Positions 33,953 to 46,223 of a DNA stretch of 64,000 nucleotides are shown in pieces. How positions within the stretch are numbered: position 1 is the first letter of the stretch; each line of letters starts with the position of its first letter. The notes beneath the pieces are model-generated. The model was not told the origin of the DNA. It saw only the letters and a program-made list of their open reading frames with translations, and did not search any database. Both the position numbers and the translations under genes were made by a program. This DNA is from Annulohypoxylon bovei var. microspora (lineage: Eukaryota; Ascomycota; Sordariomycetes; Xylariales; Hypoxylaceae): positions 496,001 through 560,000 of the forward strand of contig MU405210.1 in the NCBI GenBank assembly GCA_022836615.1, read 5' to 3'.

Positions 33953-35041
33953 ATGGCATCCTCAACTTGCTTCTCTAGACTCATCAACATTCCACGCATA
34001 TCAGCATTACATCCTAAGCCTAAACTTCAACAACTCTCATATATTCACAGATCTTCACATCTAAGGTTCTTCTCTCAAAAACCAACCCAGATTCCCTTCA
34101 AATCCAACATCATGACTGGCAACGTTTGGTTCATCGCCGGAGCTAGCAATGGCTTCGGTCGCGCTATTGGCTTCGAAGCTCTGAAGCGAGGAGACAAAGT
34201 GGTCGCAACCTCGCGCAACCCCGCCAAGATGGCTGATCTTAAGGATGCCGGCGCTTTGGTATATGCTCTCGACGTAACCGCCGATGATGCGACTATTCAG
34301 GCTGCATTGCAGGAAGCGATTGATACATACGGCAAGATCACGCATTGTATCAACGCGGCCGGGTACATTTTAGAAGCTAGCATCGAGGAAGCCTCGTAAG
34401 TGTTTACTAATATCTAAGCACTCAATTAGACAACACATTAACACGAAAACAGACCTAAGGAGATTTTTGATATATTCAACACCAACGTCCTAGGCGTCAT
34501 GAACATGACGCGCAACGTCCTACACCACATGCGCCCACGACGGGAGGGCGTGATCGCCAACTTCGGCAGTCTGGGTAGCTGGCGGGGTGGCCCGGCCGCC
34601 GGGTACTACGCATCGACCAAGTTCGCCATGACCGGGTTCACGGAGTCGCTGCACGAGGAGGTGAAGGAGCTGGGGATCTCCGGCCTCATCATTGAGCCGG
34701 GTTACTTCCGAACAGGATTCCTCAACACGGGAGGTGGCAACCGTCTAATGGCTGCGAACCCCTTGACGGAGGAGTACAAGGGCACTGCCGTGGAAGCGAC
34801 CAAGGCCCGGCTCAGCATCGTCGATAACAACCAGCCGGGAGACGTTGTCAAAGGCGCCAAGGTCATCGTCGACGTGCTGACGCAGACGGGTGTTGCGAAG
34901 GGCAAGGAGATCCCCATGAGACTCGTGCTCGGCGGCGACGCGGTAGAGGTTATCAGGGGCAAGATCGCAAGAACCGAGGCCAATATTAAGGAGTGGCAAG
35001 ACGCCATTTTCAGCACGGATCACGACGATGTTCAGAAATAA
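33953..35041 (+). CDS. Short-chain dehydrogenase/reductase with predicted mitochondrial presequence
   Basis: Exons 33953..34395 and 34453..35041 (343 aa); intron 34396-34452 (GTAAGT..AACAG, 57 nt), phase 2. ATG 33953 (ACCATGG context) adds 53 residues without acidic residues, rich in Arg/Ser/His (CFSRLINIPRISALH, HRSSHLRFFSQKP), a typical matrix presequence. A second in-frame ATG at 34112 (MTGNVWFIAGAS) would give a cytosolic form. SDR motifs: GASNGFGRAIG (NAD(P)-binding glycines), NAAG near residue 135, a catalytic Ser in FGSLGSW, and YYASTK (YxxxK) near residue 198. The C-terminal EPGYFRTGF fits classical SDRs acting on small carbonyl substrates. The substrate cannot be told. Confidence 0.88.
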
Positions 35042-35792
35042 GAAACATCCTGTTGCTTCACGGTGGTCAAATACATTGACCGGTAAATTCCTGGGATATG
35101 GAGGAGCATCGTTCGATACAAACAGGCGTTAGTTAATATGGTAGACTTAAAATGATAATGATTGAATAGAGCTGAGAATTTATAATCAAAAAAAAATTCT
35201 CTTAATAAGCCTTAGGGATAGGATTAGGAACATCTTAGCGCGAGAAATTGTGACATAGCACAACCGCTAAGTTTCCAAAAATGGAAAGGTCCGTCCGTCC
35301 CGGACTACAACACGGCCCCGACGATGCCCCGATTCCAAGTAAGCTGGCTTCTACCTACACCGGAATAAAAAAAGAAGTCTCCGAGATCCGAGCGTGAGGA
35401 CAACTACGGCGCTGATAAACAAAAGTCGGAGTTGAATGACTCTGGATCACTAAGGATTAATAATTTGATTCGTATACACTTGTATTTTCTTATTATCTAA
35501 AATAGCCCACTACTCCCTTAAGGCTTACGTGACTAACCATGTCTAATAATGAAGTTAGAACGTTCCGGTGTATTTTGTCCTCCGTGGTGGATACTAGGTA
35601 AATGAATTCCGAATAATACAAAGGGGCCAGCCCCGAATCGTCAATGAAGAGAGCAATCAAACATATACCTCTACCTCAATCGCTAAATATTAAATAGGAC
35701 TTCGGGGAAAAGTCATAACCTCACTAATCAGTCTAGTACCTATCTAAACCAAGTCCACCATCTCATTAACCACAATACACATCAACCACACC
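35042..35792. other. Intergenic
   Basis: AT-rich region between SDR and oxidoreductase genes on the same strand. No features recognised. Confidence 0.5.
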
Positions 35793-37001
35793 ATGACAAA
35801 AACCGTCGTAATCCTAGGCGCCGGCTACGCCGGCCTACCTCTAGCACACTACCTCGTCTCGCGAACCGCCGCCAAGGACCCGGACCTGCGCGTGGTTCTC
35901 GTGTCGCCGCACACGCACTTCTACTGGGCGCTGGCCTCCGTGCGCGTCGTGCTGCCCGCGGACCAGCACGCGCTGCCCGAGGACCGGTACCTGATCCCGA
36001 TCGCGGACGGGTTCGCGCGGCACCCGCGCGGCGCGGCGCAGTTCGAGTTCGTGGCCGGCGCCGCGAAGCAGCTGCGGCCGGACCGCAGCTCCGTCACCGT
36101 GGCCCTGAACGACGGCACCGAGACCGAGATCGCGTACCACACGCTGATCGTGGCCACGGGCACCAGCTACGCGGACGGCTTGCCGTGGAAGGCGCTGGGC
36201 ACGACGGAGGACACGCGCGCGGCCATCGCGAACCTGCGCGCCGAGATCGACGCCGCCTCGTCCGTCGTCGTCGTCGGCGCGGGCCCCACGGGCGTCGAGT
36301 TCGCGGGCGAGCTCGGCGCCGCCTACGCCAAGAGCGGGAAGAAGAAGATCACGCTGCTGTCGACCGAGGCCCTGCCCCTCGAGCCGCGGATCCAAGAAAA
36401 CGTGCGCACGACCGCGAAGCACGAGCTGGAGAAGCTGGGCGTCGAGTACATCGGCAACGCGCGCGTGACCTCGACCTCGACGCCCAAATCCGGCGGCGGC
36501 AAGAAGGAGATAAAAATCACGCTGAGCAGCGCCGGCAACAAGTCAGCGCCCACGACCAAGACCCTGACCGCGGACCTCGTGATCCCGACCTACGGCACCA
36601 CGTACAACACGTCCTTCGCGCCGCCGTCCATGCACTCGCCCAGCTCCCCCGGCCGCCTGCTCCAGGACGCCTCCCTGCGCTCGCCCTCGCACCCCAACAT
36701 CTTCATCGTCGGCGACGCGGGCGCCCTCCAGCCAGCGCAGGTGGTCTACGCCGAGCAGCAGGCGCGGCACCTGATGACGCAGTTCAAATCGTACTTCGCC
36801 TCGGGCGCCGTGGCGCCCTACGCCGTCGACCCGAAGGTCATGTACACCGTGACCTTCGGGCCGGGCCGGGGGACGGGGCAGGTAGGCCGCTTCCAGCTCC
36901 CGAGCCTGCTGATCTGGTGGTTCAAGGGCCGGTACCTCGGCACCGATCGCGCGGCCAATTGGCCGGCTGTCGGGACCACTAAGGGGTCTTGGCCGAAGTA
37001 A
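35793..37001 (+). CDS. AIF/FSP1-like FAD-dependent NAD(P)H oxidoreductase
   Basis: Single-exon frame of 402 aa, ATG 35793. FAD-binding VVILGAGYAGLPLAHYL at the N-terminus, ATG motif LIVATGTSYADGLPW, second Rossmann NAD(P) site SVVVVGAGPTGVEFAGELG near residue 158, and PNIFIVGDAGALQPAQV (second FAD motif) near 304. This is the Pyr_redox_2 arrangement of AMID/FSP1 and fungal AIF-like proteins, which reduce quinones or act in cell-death related redox. No clear presequence or N-terminal myristoylation Gly is visible. The gene has extremely GC-rich third positions compared with its AT-rich flanks, and the opposite strand therefore shows long spurious open frames. Confidence 0.88.
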   Translation: MTKTVVILGAGYAGLPLAHYLVSRTAAKDPDLRVVLVSPHTHFYWALASVRVVLPADQHALPEDRYLIPIADGFARHPRGAAQFEFVAGAAKQLRPDRSSVTVALNDGTETEIAYHTLIVATGTSYADGLPWKALGTTEDTRAAIANLRAEIDAASSVVVVGAGPTGVEFAGELGAAYAKSGKKKITLLSTEALPLEPRIQENVRTTAKHELEKLGVEYIGNARVTSTSTPKSGGGKKEIKITLSSAGNKSAPTTKTLTADLVIPTYGTTYNTSFAPPSMHSPSSPGRLLQDASLRSPSHPNIFIVGDAGALQPAQVVYAEQQARHLMTQFKSYFASGAVAPYAVDPKVMYTVTFGPGRGTGQVGRFQLPSLLIWWFKGRYLGTDRAANWPAVGTTKGSWPK

Positions 37002-37486
37002 GATCGATGCTTTATGTAGATATTTTGTTTGTCCGGGACGGGTAATGAGCATAAGCGGATGATGTTAACATGTTTAGAGCTAGATATACCTATTAGTTTG
37101 CTTTGTACGACTTTACTGCTGGGTCACCACGTATGTATTTAATATTCCATTCCATTATCAAAGCTGTTGAATGATAGAAGCCTACACATCGATGTGAAGT
37201 TTTTTTCTTCGCCAGCTCTTGGGGCCCATTCACACCGCGCTATAATCCCATTTGCCATAAGAGTGTCCCAGGATCCACCATGCGCCGAAGCGCCTCTGTC
37301 CAGAGGACCAGTCTTTGTACAAATGCCGTTTCATCACTCGTTTTGCGGCAATATAATCCACTACCTCTCTTCGTGGTTTTTTAGTTTACACGAGTACGCC
37401 GCCTCCTAGGGTATTCAAATACCCGAACATGAACCGCCAAAGGCTAAAGGCTCCATAAGGTTTCCTGTAGAAGCTGTCGACAAGTC
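37002..37486. other. Intergenic between convergent genes
   Basis: 3' flanks of the oxidoreductase and kinase genes, no feature seen. Confidence 0.5.
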
Positions 37487-40400
37487 CTACCCTGCCATAA
37501 CCTCATCCGCTACAGGCTCGCCGGACTGTATAGCAGTGGAACTAGAAACTCGGTCTAACACAGGTGGTCGCTCGTCAACATGGGGGCGTTTGCTTTCTCG
37601 TTGGGAATCGTGCACAGATGATGGCCTTTTTCTATCCTTGTCACGACTACCACCTTCCTTAGAGGCGGCAGCACGGCGTGCATCTCGTTCCTGTTTCTCT
37701 TTTTCGCGGCGTAGTGCCTTTGACTCAAACTCATGCCATTCGCCCTCAAGTTCTCGGAGTCTACGATAAATAATTAGCGCGTCTACAGATATAATAATAG
37801 GGCATATACATACTCAATTGCTTGCCTAGGCGGCGGTTGCTCCCTTGTGAAGTAAGGATGTTCTAGGACCTCAGCTGCGGATGGTCGCTTTACTGGGTCG
37901 TATTGGAACATGGAAGCAAGCAAATCGAAAGCAGCTGCTGGTACTCGTTCTTTGTACTTCTCCGCGAAGACATCGGGTCGACGGTAGCCAGGTCTCAATA
38001 ACTCAAACCAAGGCATATCGACAAGACTAGGCCAGTCCGCCTTATTCGGAGTGCCGAGTACGGCATAAATCTTTTCTAGCTGATTAATCTCACCGCCATC
38101 TCCAGGAAAGATGGCATGGCGTGTGAAGATCTCGACCATGACGCAGGCTGCGCTCCAGATATCCACAGCGGCACCATACTGTGTCTCGCCTAACAATAGC
38201 TCGGGAGACCTATACCAGATGGTGATGACACGATTCGTGTAGTCGAGCTGGTGATGTTTTGCGTAAAATCGGGCCAGACCAAAGTCTGCTAGTTTCAGGA
38301 CCCCCTCATTGCTGACCAAAATGTTTGCCGCTTTGATGTCGCGATGCAGCACACCTCGTTTGTGTAAATAATCCAGTCCTTCAAACAACTGTAGTGCAAG
38401 GTGCTTTTTCTGCGCGGCGTCGAGTTTGTACGTCGGATGGTTTAGTAGGCCAGTAAGATCGTGAGACAGATACTCGAAGACCATGAAGCAATCGTTTTTT
38501 TCGACCATAACTTCTTGTAGGTTGACAACATTTGGATGTTTTAGGGACTGGAGAAGCTTGATTTCTCGTACGGCGGTGACCGGGAAACCATCTCTTTCTC
38601 CTTCCATGCGTATCTTTTTCAAGGCGACAAGCGTTTTGGTATATACATGAAGCCCTTTGAAGACTTTACCATAGGTGCCTGATCCTACAACTGATTCGTT
38701 GCCAGGCTTTCTAAAAAATACGGAGTCGGACGCGGCGAGATCGGGTGGTAATTCGGGTTTAATTTTCAACCTCCGCTGTATTCTCTTCACCGTCCTTGTC
38801 CTCGGTGGCTCAGGCGGTCCCCTGTTAGCATGATAATCCGATCTTGCTCTTGCAGAAGCAGGCTCCCTAGGAGTGTCTCTCGGCAAATCTCGGTCTCGAT
38901 CTCGATCTCTGTCCCGGTCTCGTTCCCTGTCGCGGTCGCGATCACGCTCACGATGATCACGGTCTCGATCGCGGTCTCGGTCTCGGTCGTCAATAAGTGC
39001 AGGCGGTTCTTTTTTAGGGGCTGTATTGAATTTCTGCGAAATTTCAGGCTTAGGGGTCGCAACCGGAGTCTTATTCGCGGCTTTGAAAGCGAAGCTGAAC
39101 TTCGAACTTGCAGGACCCGTAGGAGCTGTGGGTGGAGGTCGAGGGGGCGGCATCTGCTCGTTAGCATCCTTCTCCGTCAAGTCTTCACTGTGAAGATTCC
39201 TAGGTGCTCGAGATGTGCTATCGTCATCATTTCCTTCCTCGTTCGGTCCAGAAAGGTCGGGCTGATTTGGCACAGCACGTTGTGGGCTATGGTGCTGAGG
39301 GGTATTATCCCGAGACTGGCGAGAGACCCTACCAACACCTGATGATCGCTGAGCAATTTCTGGACCGACCGCATTTCGGTACCCGCCTCGAGCAGGGTGT
39401 GTGCTACCTCGAAAGCCTCCCCTAGAGAAATTACGACCACGAGAGTAAGATTGAGAAGGCCCAGTAGGCGGGTGTGGTGGTGATTGACTTGAGACATGGT
39501 GACCTGAGGGGCCAGTAGGCGGACCATGACTACTTCGAGGACGCTGCTGAGGATGCTGGCTAAATTTGTTATAAGTACATGACTTTCGTCTAGAATGCTG
39601 TGCTTGATCATACCTATGAGGTGAGTTTTGGCGTTGGCTACCCCATCCACCTTTGCCACTTCCATAAGGTGATTGTGACATCGGAGATTCATGAAAAGAT
39701 GAGCCCGAATTAGGGCGTGGAGGTGAGTGAGCAGATCGACGGTCATTGGGCTGAGAATTTCCGGGGCGAGTTGGGGGTACTTGGTTATTAGTACTAGAAA
39801 CGCTTCTGTTCTCTAGTCGTCTAGACATGTTGACTTCGATACTATTCGCACCAGATGCTAAGTGACCCCCTGGAGGGAACCTTACGTCTTCCCGATGTTT
39901 GCCCTTTTTGCGAGACCGACGGGATCCACGCTCTCTAGGTGACCGAGGTGGAAAATCGGGTCTGGGATGTTCGAAGGAAGACCGACGGGAACGTGAGCCA
40001 GCTTCTGATGAAGCGGGACGCGGGCCATCAAGTGGACGAGGAGGTGAGTGGGTGCGTGAGAAAGACGATCGTCGTGAGCTAGATAACGGCGAGTGACTCC
40101 GATCTCGAGTTTGCGAATCCCTACGCGGATGAGATAAAGGAAGAAGAGGAGGGTCTCGTTCGAGGTTTCCCTCATGAGGCGCCGAACGGCTACGCTGACG
40201 AGGTCGATGCGGCTCAGAAGGATCGCTTCGGTCGGCGTGTCTGAATCGAGGCTCGTCGTAATGAGGTGAAGGAGACCGTCTACGGGGGGGTGGCGGGATT
40301 GAATTCTTCGGCTGATCCCTGTCTCCTCTGTCTGTCTTTTCTGGCCGATCTGTTCGACGTCGACGGTCCCGTTCACGCTCTCGCCTGGATTTCTTCGAGC

Positions 40401-41040
40401 GCGCGGGCGGGAAAGGCAAAGGGCTTCGACTCCTCCGTCGTTTCCTTGATCCTGGCGAAAACGATCGGCCTCTTGCACCGCGGCTCGCGTAATCGTTGTT
40501 TCTAGGACCGTGTCGAGGAGATGTGGGTATGTTGTGATGATTGTCCTGTTCAAATTTCTCACCGCGGCCTTCCCACAAGTGGCGATCTTTGGCCTCGCGC
40601 GTGCCGTCACCCTCAAGAGTTTTACCACGATCTTGCGATCGTCCACGTTGACTTACATCTGGCTTGCGAGTCCTCTCATTCTGCTGTAGAAATACATCGT
40701 CGCGAACATCCCTGCCCCTGCCGCCGTGACCTCCTAGACGTCGAGAATTGGGTGACGGAGATCGCAATGCAGATGCAGATGGCCTAGAATGCGAGTTACC
40801 AGTCGAAACTCGATTATCTAAACCAGACCTATCACGATCCCTGCGATCGCGGACGCGGTCGCGGTCGTCGGTATCGTAGCCTTTGCTTCTCTGATCGTGT
40901 TTCATTGCAACATCTCGAGAAAAGACCTGGGGTTCAAATTTGTTGTTGTTGTTGTTTGGAGTTGGGGCTGAAGCTGGTGATGGAGGACCAGGCTTGCTGG
41001 GATGCCGACGTATTACTGGATCCATATCGGCATTGCTCAT
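37487..41040 (-). CDS. ctk1: CTK1/CDK12-like RNA polymerase II CTD kinase
   Basis: Exons 41040..37814 and 37760..37487 (1166 aa); intron 37813-37761 (GTATGT..CGTAG, 53 nt), phase 2. First ATG at 41040. The N-terminal ~780 residues are disordered, Arg/Ser/Pro-rich with RD/RS dipeptide runs (RDRDRDRDRDLPRD), as in Ctk1/CDK12. The kinase domain (about 780-1065) has GSGTYGKVFKG, TLVALKKIRM, a PITAIRE-like helix FPVTAVREIKLL, catalytic HRDIKAANIL, DFGLARFYA and YRSPELLLG; last motif HPYFTREQ. A charged helical tail (LEGEWHEFESKALRREKEKQ) follows the intron. The family phosphorylates Ser2 of the Pol II CTD with a cyclin partner and supports elongation in the nucleus. Distinction from CDK9/Bur1 rests on the RS-type N-terminus. 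Confidence 0.88.
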
Positions 41041-44000
41041 TTTGGTAGTGACTGAGTACACTGAGTGTCAGTGGCAGAGAACCGCTAAACGAGTGCTAGC
41101 CAGTCCGTCAGAGAAAACGGTAAAATTATGTCTCCGAGAGAGACATGGGTCAGGCCACCTCAGCAGCCTCGTTCATCAAGAATTGATTGATAAAGTACCT
41201 AGGAGGTAGGTAGTCGATGAGTGTAATGTGCGAGTACTTCTTTTACTCTGATCTGCCCCGTAAAATCCGATATTGGCCTGGGAACATTTGTAAAAAAGAT
41301 TTTCGAGGTTTAGACGACGCGACAAAGCCGACAAAAAGAGTACAAGCGGTTTAGGCGGCTTGTTTTTTTGTCTTTCGCTGGTTGGAAAGATAGGTGTAAA
41401 AGTAAAGGGACCGGGGTAGTAGCTTTGGTGCTTTTCCCGGCCCCAAAAAATTTCTGGGTCAGGTCGCGAAACTTTGGCGTGTCCCGCCCCGAGCCTTGCG
41501 GTGCAATTACCACCACCAAACCAGTAAGCCAGGTAGGCAGCGCCAACCCAGAATGTGAGATACCTACCAGCGCCTTCCTCCACAGCTAATACACCCCTTT
41601 AACATCATTTTTATCGCCACCTCAGACCATAAGGCTTGAGGGGTGAAAAAAAGAAAAAGAGTAAGAAAAAAAGCAAATGATAACCGTTATGGTCACCATT
41701 CAGATTTTTAGACCAACCCTTGTCTGGAGACTGCTCTCAAAAACAGCAAGCAGGCAGAGAGAAGGGGGAAATGGTCGCAAACGCGGCATACTCGAATACC
41801 TACCTTAGGTAGGTAAAACGAGTAAACCAGCCTCTCGAGTATTCCCGGTCGAGACCAAGAGCAAACGGTTGGAAATGTCTCAACACGTCCAAACTTATGT
41901 GCCGACTAACCTAGCATAAGCAGAGAGCTAGGCGAGTCAAGCAGCAGAACAATCCAGGCAAGCTATCTACGATGAATGTATGCAATCTAAACATTCCCGC
42001 CGCCCTTCATTTTAGAACCCTCCCTTTTGCTGCTATTCCGAACCTTGAAAGTACTAACAACCATATCCCCGGAAATTCGTATTATCCTATTTACCCTGCC
42101 TAGCAAAGAGTTGGGTCGTATAGAGGTCTGAAAAGTATTCCTTGAGTTTCTGTGACCTGCTAGCTGCCATGACTCTAGGACTCCAAATCAGTAGAAGTCT
42201 TTCCATCCATTTCCTGTAGAATAGGTCAACAGCAAACTGGCATTTGTAAAACCGCTTATTTGCCCGCTGCTAATGGACAACCGGCTTATAAGTTGATCTC
42301 CGCTTCGTCAAGATGTGGGCGGAAGGAACCTGCAGGACAGAGCCATACTGTAGGATGGCGTTGTCCTCGGCCTCTAGTCTCCGGGGCTGAGGACGCCAAT
42401 ACCACATAGGAGGTAATGGTCGGTGGGAGTTTAACTCACTTTGCTCCCGTCCAGCGTGCAGTTCTGATAGCAGCCAGGTCACTTACGGCCTCGATAAGAG
42501 AATCCATATACGAAGAAATATGGAACTATCTGATACTTTTGGAGATGAAGTATTCAAGCCAAATTAGATCATAGGAAAAGGTATTTTTGATCTTGATCCA
42601 GATGAAGCCTAGTGGGGCTATTGCATCGGGGTAGAACAGCCACAAAAAGGCGCCAGAAAACCCTGGTTAGGTACTGCTGAGAGTGCATAATATCATCATG
42701 CAGGTGGGAAATTTGACTACAACTGGTTAAATGTAATGGCGAGTCTGTTGTTGTGAAAGCTGGTATAACCGTTGCAGAGCGGACTGGTGGATATCACTCT
42801 ATCAAGAGGTGATGCCTCGGAGATCAAAGCCGAGATAATCTGCATCGCATCAGATAAGATATAGGATCCGTCGTGCCTAATAAAAGACAGATGTTTTTCC
42901 CTTCAAGATAGGCATCATTTCGAAGTTGGGAATCGTATGTGATCGAGATATCGTAAGGAGCGGGTTGTGAATTGAGCTCGGTTACAAATTGGACGACGGC
43001 TGAATATGAGGAAGATGACTGAAGAGTCAAACGGTGCCTTGATACTTTCGCTGGATAAAAAACTTCGTTGCGACGCCTTCCGTTTATTTGTTGCTACCTA
43101 GGTAGTCTAGGACATGTTGTTGGCGAGGATATTATCAGAGTAGGCGATGATAACTCCAATGAGATCAAATGCAAATGCAACATTAAGGGCGGCATGTTGG
43201 CGGTGTCGGTCGCACGTTCAGGTATAGAGGCTCGTGCGAGTAGAGCTTCAACGGCGCTAGAAAACATGACATTAACAATTGAAGACAGCCGCCGGAAGAT
43301 GCTGTGATGCAAAAGTTCGCAAGAGTTATTCTATAGAGGTGATGATGATTGATTGATACGGATGATAGAATGTTGTCCTAAGCAAAGATGTGCTGGCTCT
43401 TTGTTCAAGTTGGAGAAGCAATTCGGTACGAAGTACCTACCTACAGAGCCTTTACCTAAGGCCCCACTAGGCCGTGTATATTTTTCGGCAGGCACGACTT
43501 GATACACTGTATTACATAATAACTTAGAAGTCAAATCGATATTTCTTATGTAATCAATGCCCCGCATATCTACCTACCTAGGTAAGCCATTTTGCACTTC
43601 TAAGTTGTAAGAAAATAGGTATGTCATAGCTAACTAATATTAAGGATGATAAGAGAACTGGGTTTTCATAAAAGCATATGAGCGGAAACCAGCTTCCCGT
43701 CATCCTCTGCCATTTACCTACCTCATCTAGCTATCTTTTTCGAAGTTATCAAAGATTCAGGAGCTAGATAGAACGCCCAGACCATTCGCCCAATTGACTC
43801 GACAATGCACTATCGAGTAAATGGTGAAAGAACCGTACACCCTAGCTAAACGAAGGTATCGATTATCTTTTACAGCTGACGCCCTGTGATTCATTTTCGG
43901 TACTGATCCTCATCATTTCGGATCGACACAGTTCCTCTCGGCGCACCAACCAAGTGTGACCCCAATCACATCAAAACCCCTAGGACCTTGGACTACTTAC

Positions 44001-46223
44001 ACAGACCCGTCTAATCACGTACATCGGATAAAGGATCGGATGCCATCCCATTTCCGTAACCTACCAAATACAAGCATCATCGTTGAATTCAACTCTCCAA
44101 GAGATATGGCGTAATGCTTTATTTTGATAATACACATGCCGTAAGCCAATGTTTGGAATATCGTGCGTGTTGAGTCTACTCGACCTATACATATGATGTT
44201 AATAGTTTCAATGAAACTAAACGATGACAACTCTGTTTCACTCCTGGTGGCAAAACTGATAAGGACAGGATTTCAAGATGTGGACCATACCTACCTATGT
44301 ATTAGGTATGTATGTAGGTATGTATGTAAGTGTTCTATCTTGGGACACAGGCGAGACGCCGACAAATCAGCATCGTAAGCTTCTATCAACTTAACGCCTC
44401 TTAGCCTAATAAGTAAGACGTCTAGAAGTTCTATCGTCGATTTTTCGACTCATGTTCCTTCGTCTGAAATATTATCTGCGGAACCCCCGCGTCAGCAGAT
44501 GGTTGTATCACACACCCGCAGCGATTAGCACCAGGGGTTCCCATCGCCTCCGTAGTCCAAGCTTGCCCACCTCTTACGAACTGCGCTTCAGACTTTGGCC
44601 AAGTTCTGGGGAATAAAGGTGTGATCACGGATTATATTTTAAGCTGGATCTTGATGTTACCATTATGATCTACCACTAAGCTAGACTTCATCATACCGTC
44701 TAGAATCTGGATTTATTCGGTCTTAGATAGGTTTAGACTTGTACACCACGAAGACATAAACGTGCCACCCATTTACGACATAATGAAGCAAGCCAAGAGG
44801 GTGCTTTGAAGATAAGTGACCATCTATCTCTCGTGTGGTTCACAGATCCGAAAATCTAGAAAATCAATTTATCCAGGTCGGTACCTACATACAAAGTACA
44901 GGGACCAGGTAATAGGTGCTACCCAAATATATGAAATCTGCAACGCCGCATTTCCGAACCAACTCTCACCAACGAAAGCTATTCAACTGAACATTCATTA
45001 ACACAACTTGATGTGCTTGCTGGGCTTATTGTAGAAAGCTTACTCATCGCATCCGGAAAAGGTACAGAAACAACGTGCCACGCGTTCTTACAATGATCGC
45101 TTTGCCCATGTGAGAGACTAAAATAATACTAGATGATGTGCAAAGGTTAAAGCTGAAGAGCTGTAGTTACGTATTCGTCGTATTGTATTGCATTGTATGG
45201 TATTGTGTTGTATCGAATCCTTCATCGATAAAGCGACTGATAAGTTGAGAAGAAGTTGAAGAAAAAGTGGCAGGGGTTTGTCTCCGGGAAGTTTGATCCC
45301 TGGCCGCGGCAACTCCATACTAATCTATATCGGGTTTAGAGTCATCCCAAATGAGGCTTAGGTCGCTTGAGCCCCAACCTTATTACGATAACTTAGGGGA
45401 CTTGACAAGGGACTACGAAACCACTACATGTTCCACCTTTGCCTCATCTTCTTCGACTTCTCAATGCTCCTAGACGCCATCGTCGCGATTCTAGACATAG
45501 TAGGCCTCTCTCGACACTAGCCTCCAGCTTGGAGATTTCGAGAGAACGGATCATCCTAGCTCGAATTGGTATTGCCCGTGTACTTGGACCCCTATCGACT
45601 CATAGAATCTCTCCCAAAGTGTACTTAGCCTGTTCTCGTGTGAATTGACATGGTTGATAGAAGCTTCACTAATGCGGATTGCCACCCACATCGACGAGGT
45701 CTAGCCAATCCCGAGCCTTTCTGCTTCCCAGCTTGGACTGTGCAAGCACCCAAGTAACAAGATGATGGGACCCTTGAACGTGCAGAAGAATCGGTTGGCT
45801 CGAACCCGGAGCTGTCTAGCCCGCGCGGGACGCCACAGAATGCTACCCTCGGTGTAGTCCTTCGAGGAGCTCATATCTTATTATCGGGTTCTTTTACGCA
45901 TTCTTCTATCTTTGCCATCTCCTCTGGAGGAGACTTACGGCCTGGCGTACGTTCTTTGCTTCACAGGCCTACGCTGCCCGTGGCCTCTACTATCCCTTCA
46001 CTTCCCTTCATCTGCTGGTTCAGGAATTTGTTTATCCTAATTTGTGAGCTGGCTCTTGTATATGGCGCGTGTCTATGTTTCTGTTTCCATCTCGTCGTCT
46101 TATTCTCTCACTCGTAAACGAACGTCACTTCATCAAGTCTCTTAGTTAGATGACTTGACCACGACGACAGGCGACTCTTTGGCCCGAAGCCCTCGCCTAT
46201 GCTAATCGAACACGGGTCTCGCA
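41041..46223. other. 5.2-kb gene desert
   Basis: No supported gene between the kinase start and the 7TM gene start. The minus-strand frames at 42824-43030 and 43094-43312 and the plus frame 43068-43307 partly resemble coding sequence but have no ATG-led, spliceable model I could close. TACCTAGGTA palindromes lie at 43095-43104 and 43575-43584. CTACCTATGTATTAGGTATG-type repeats lie near 44288-44330. A TATTGTATTG run lies near 45180-45210. Confidence 0.5.

Noticed and set aside
35841..36982. Long open frames opposite and within the AIF-like gene (up to 265 codons)
   Set aside because: They follow from extreme GC3; low-complexity Arg/Gly/Ala sequence and no domain.
41176..41583. Overlapping frames near the kinase start
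   Set aside because: Three mutually overlapping frames on both strands without bias, splice model or domain.
42824..43312. Possible minus-strand gene fragment
   Set aside because: Two coding-like patches in different frames, but no ATG-led model with good splice sites could be closed.
44431..44628. Possible tRNA or small gene with TTCCC motifs
   Set aside because: No cloverleaf could be drawn and the frame has no domain.
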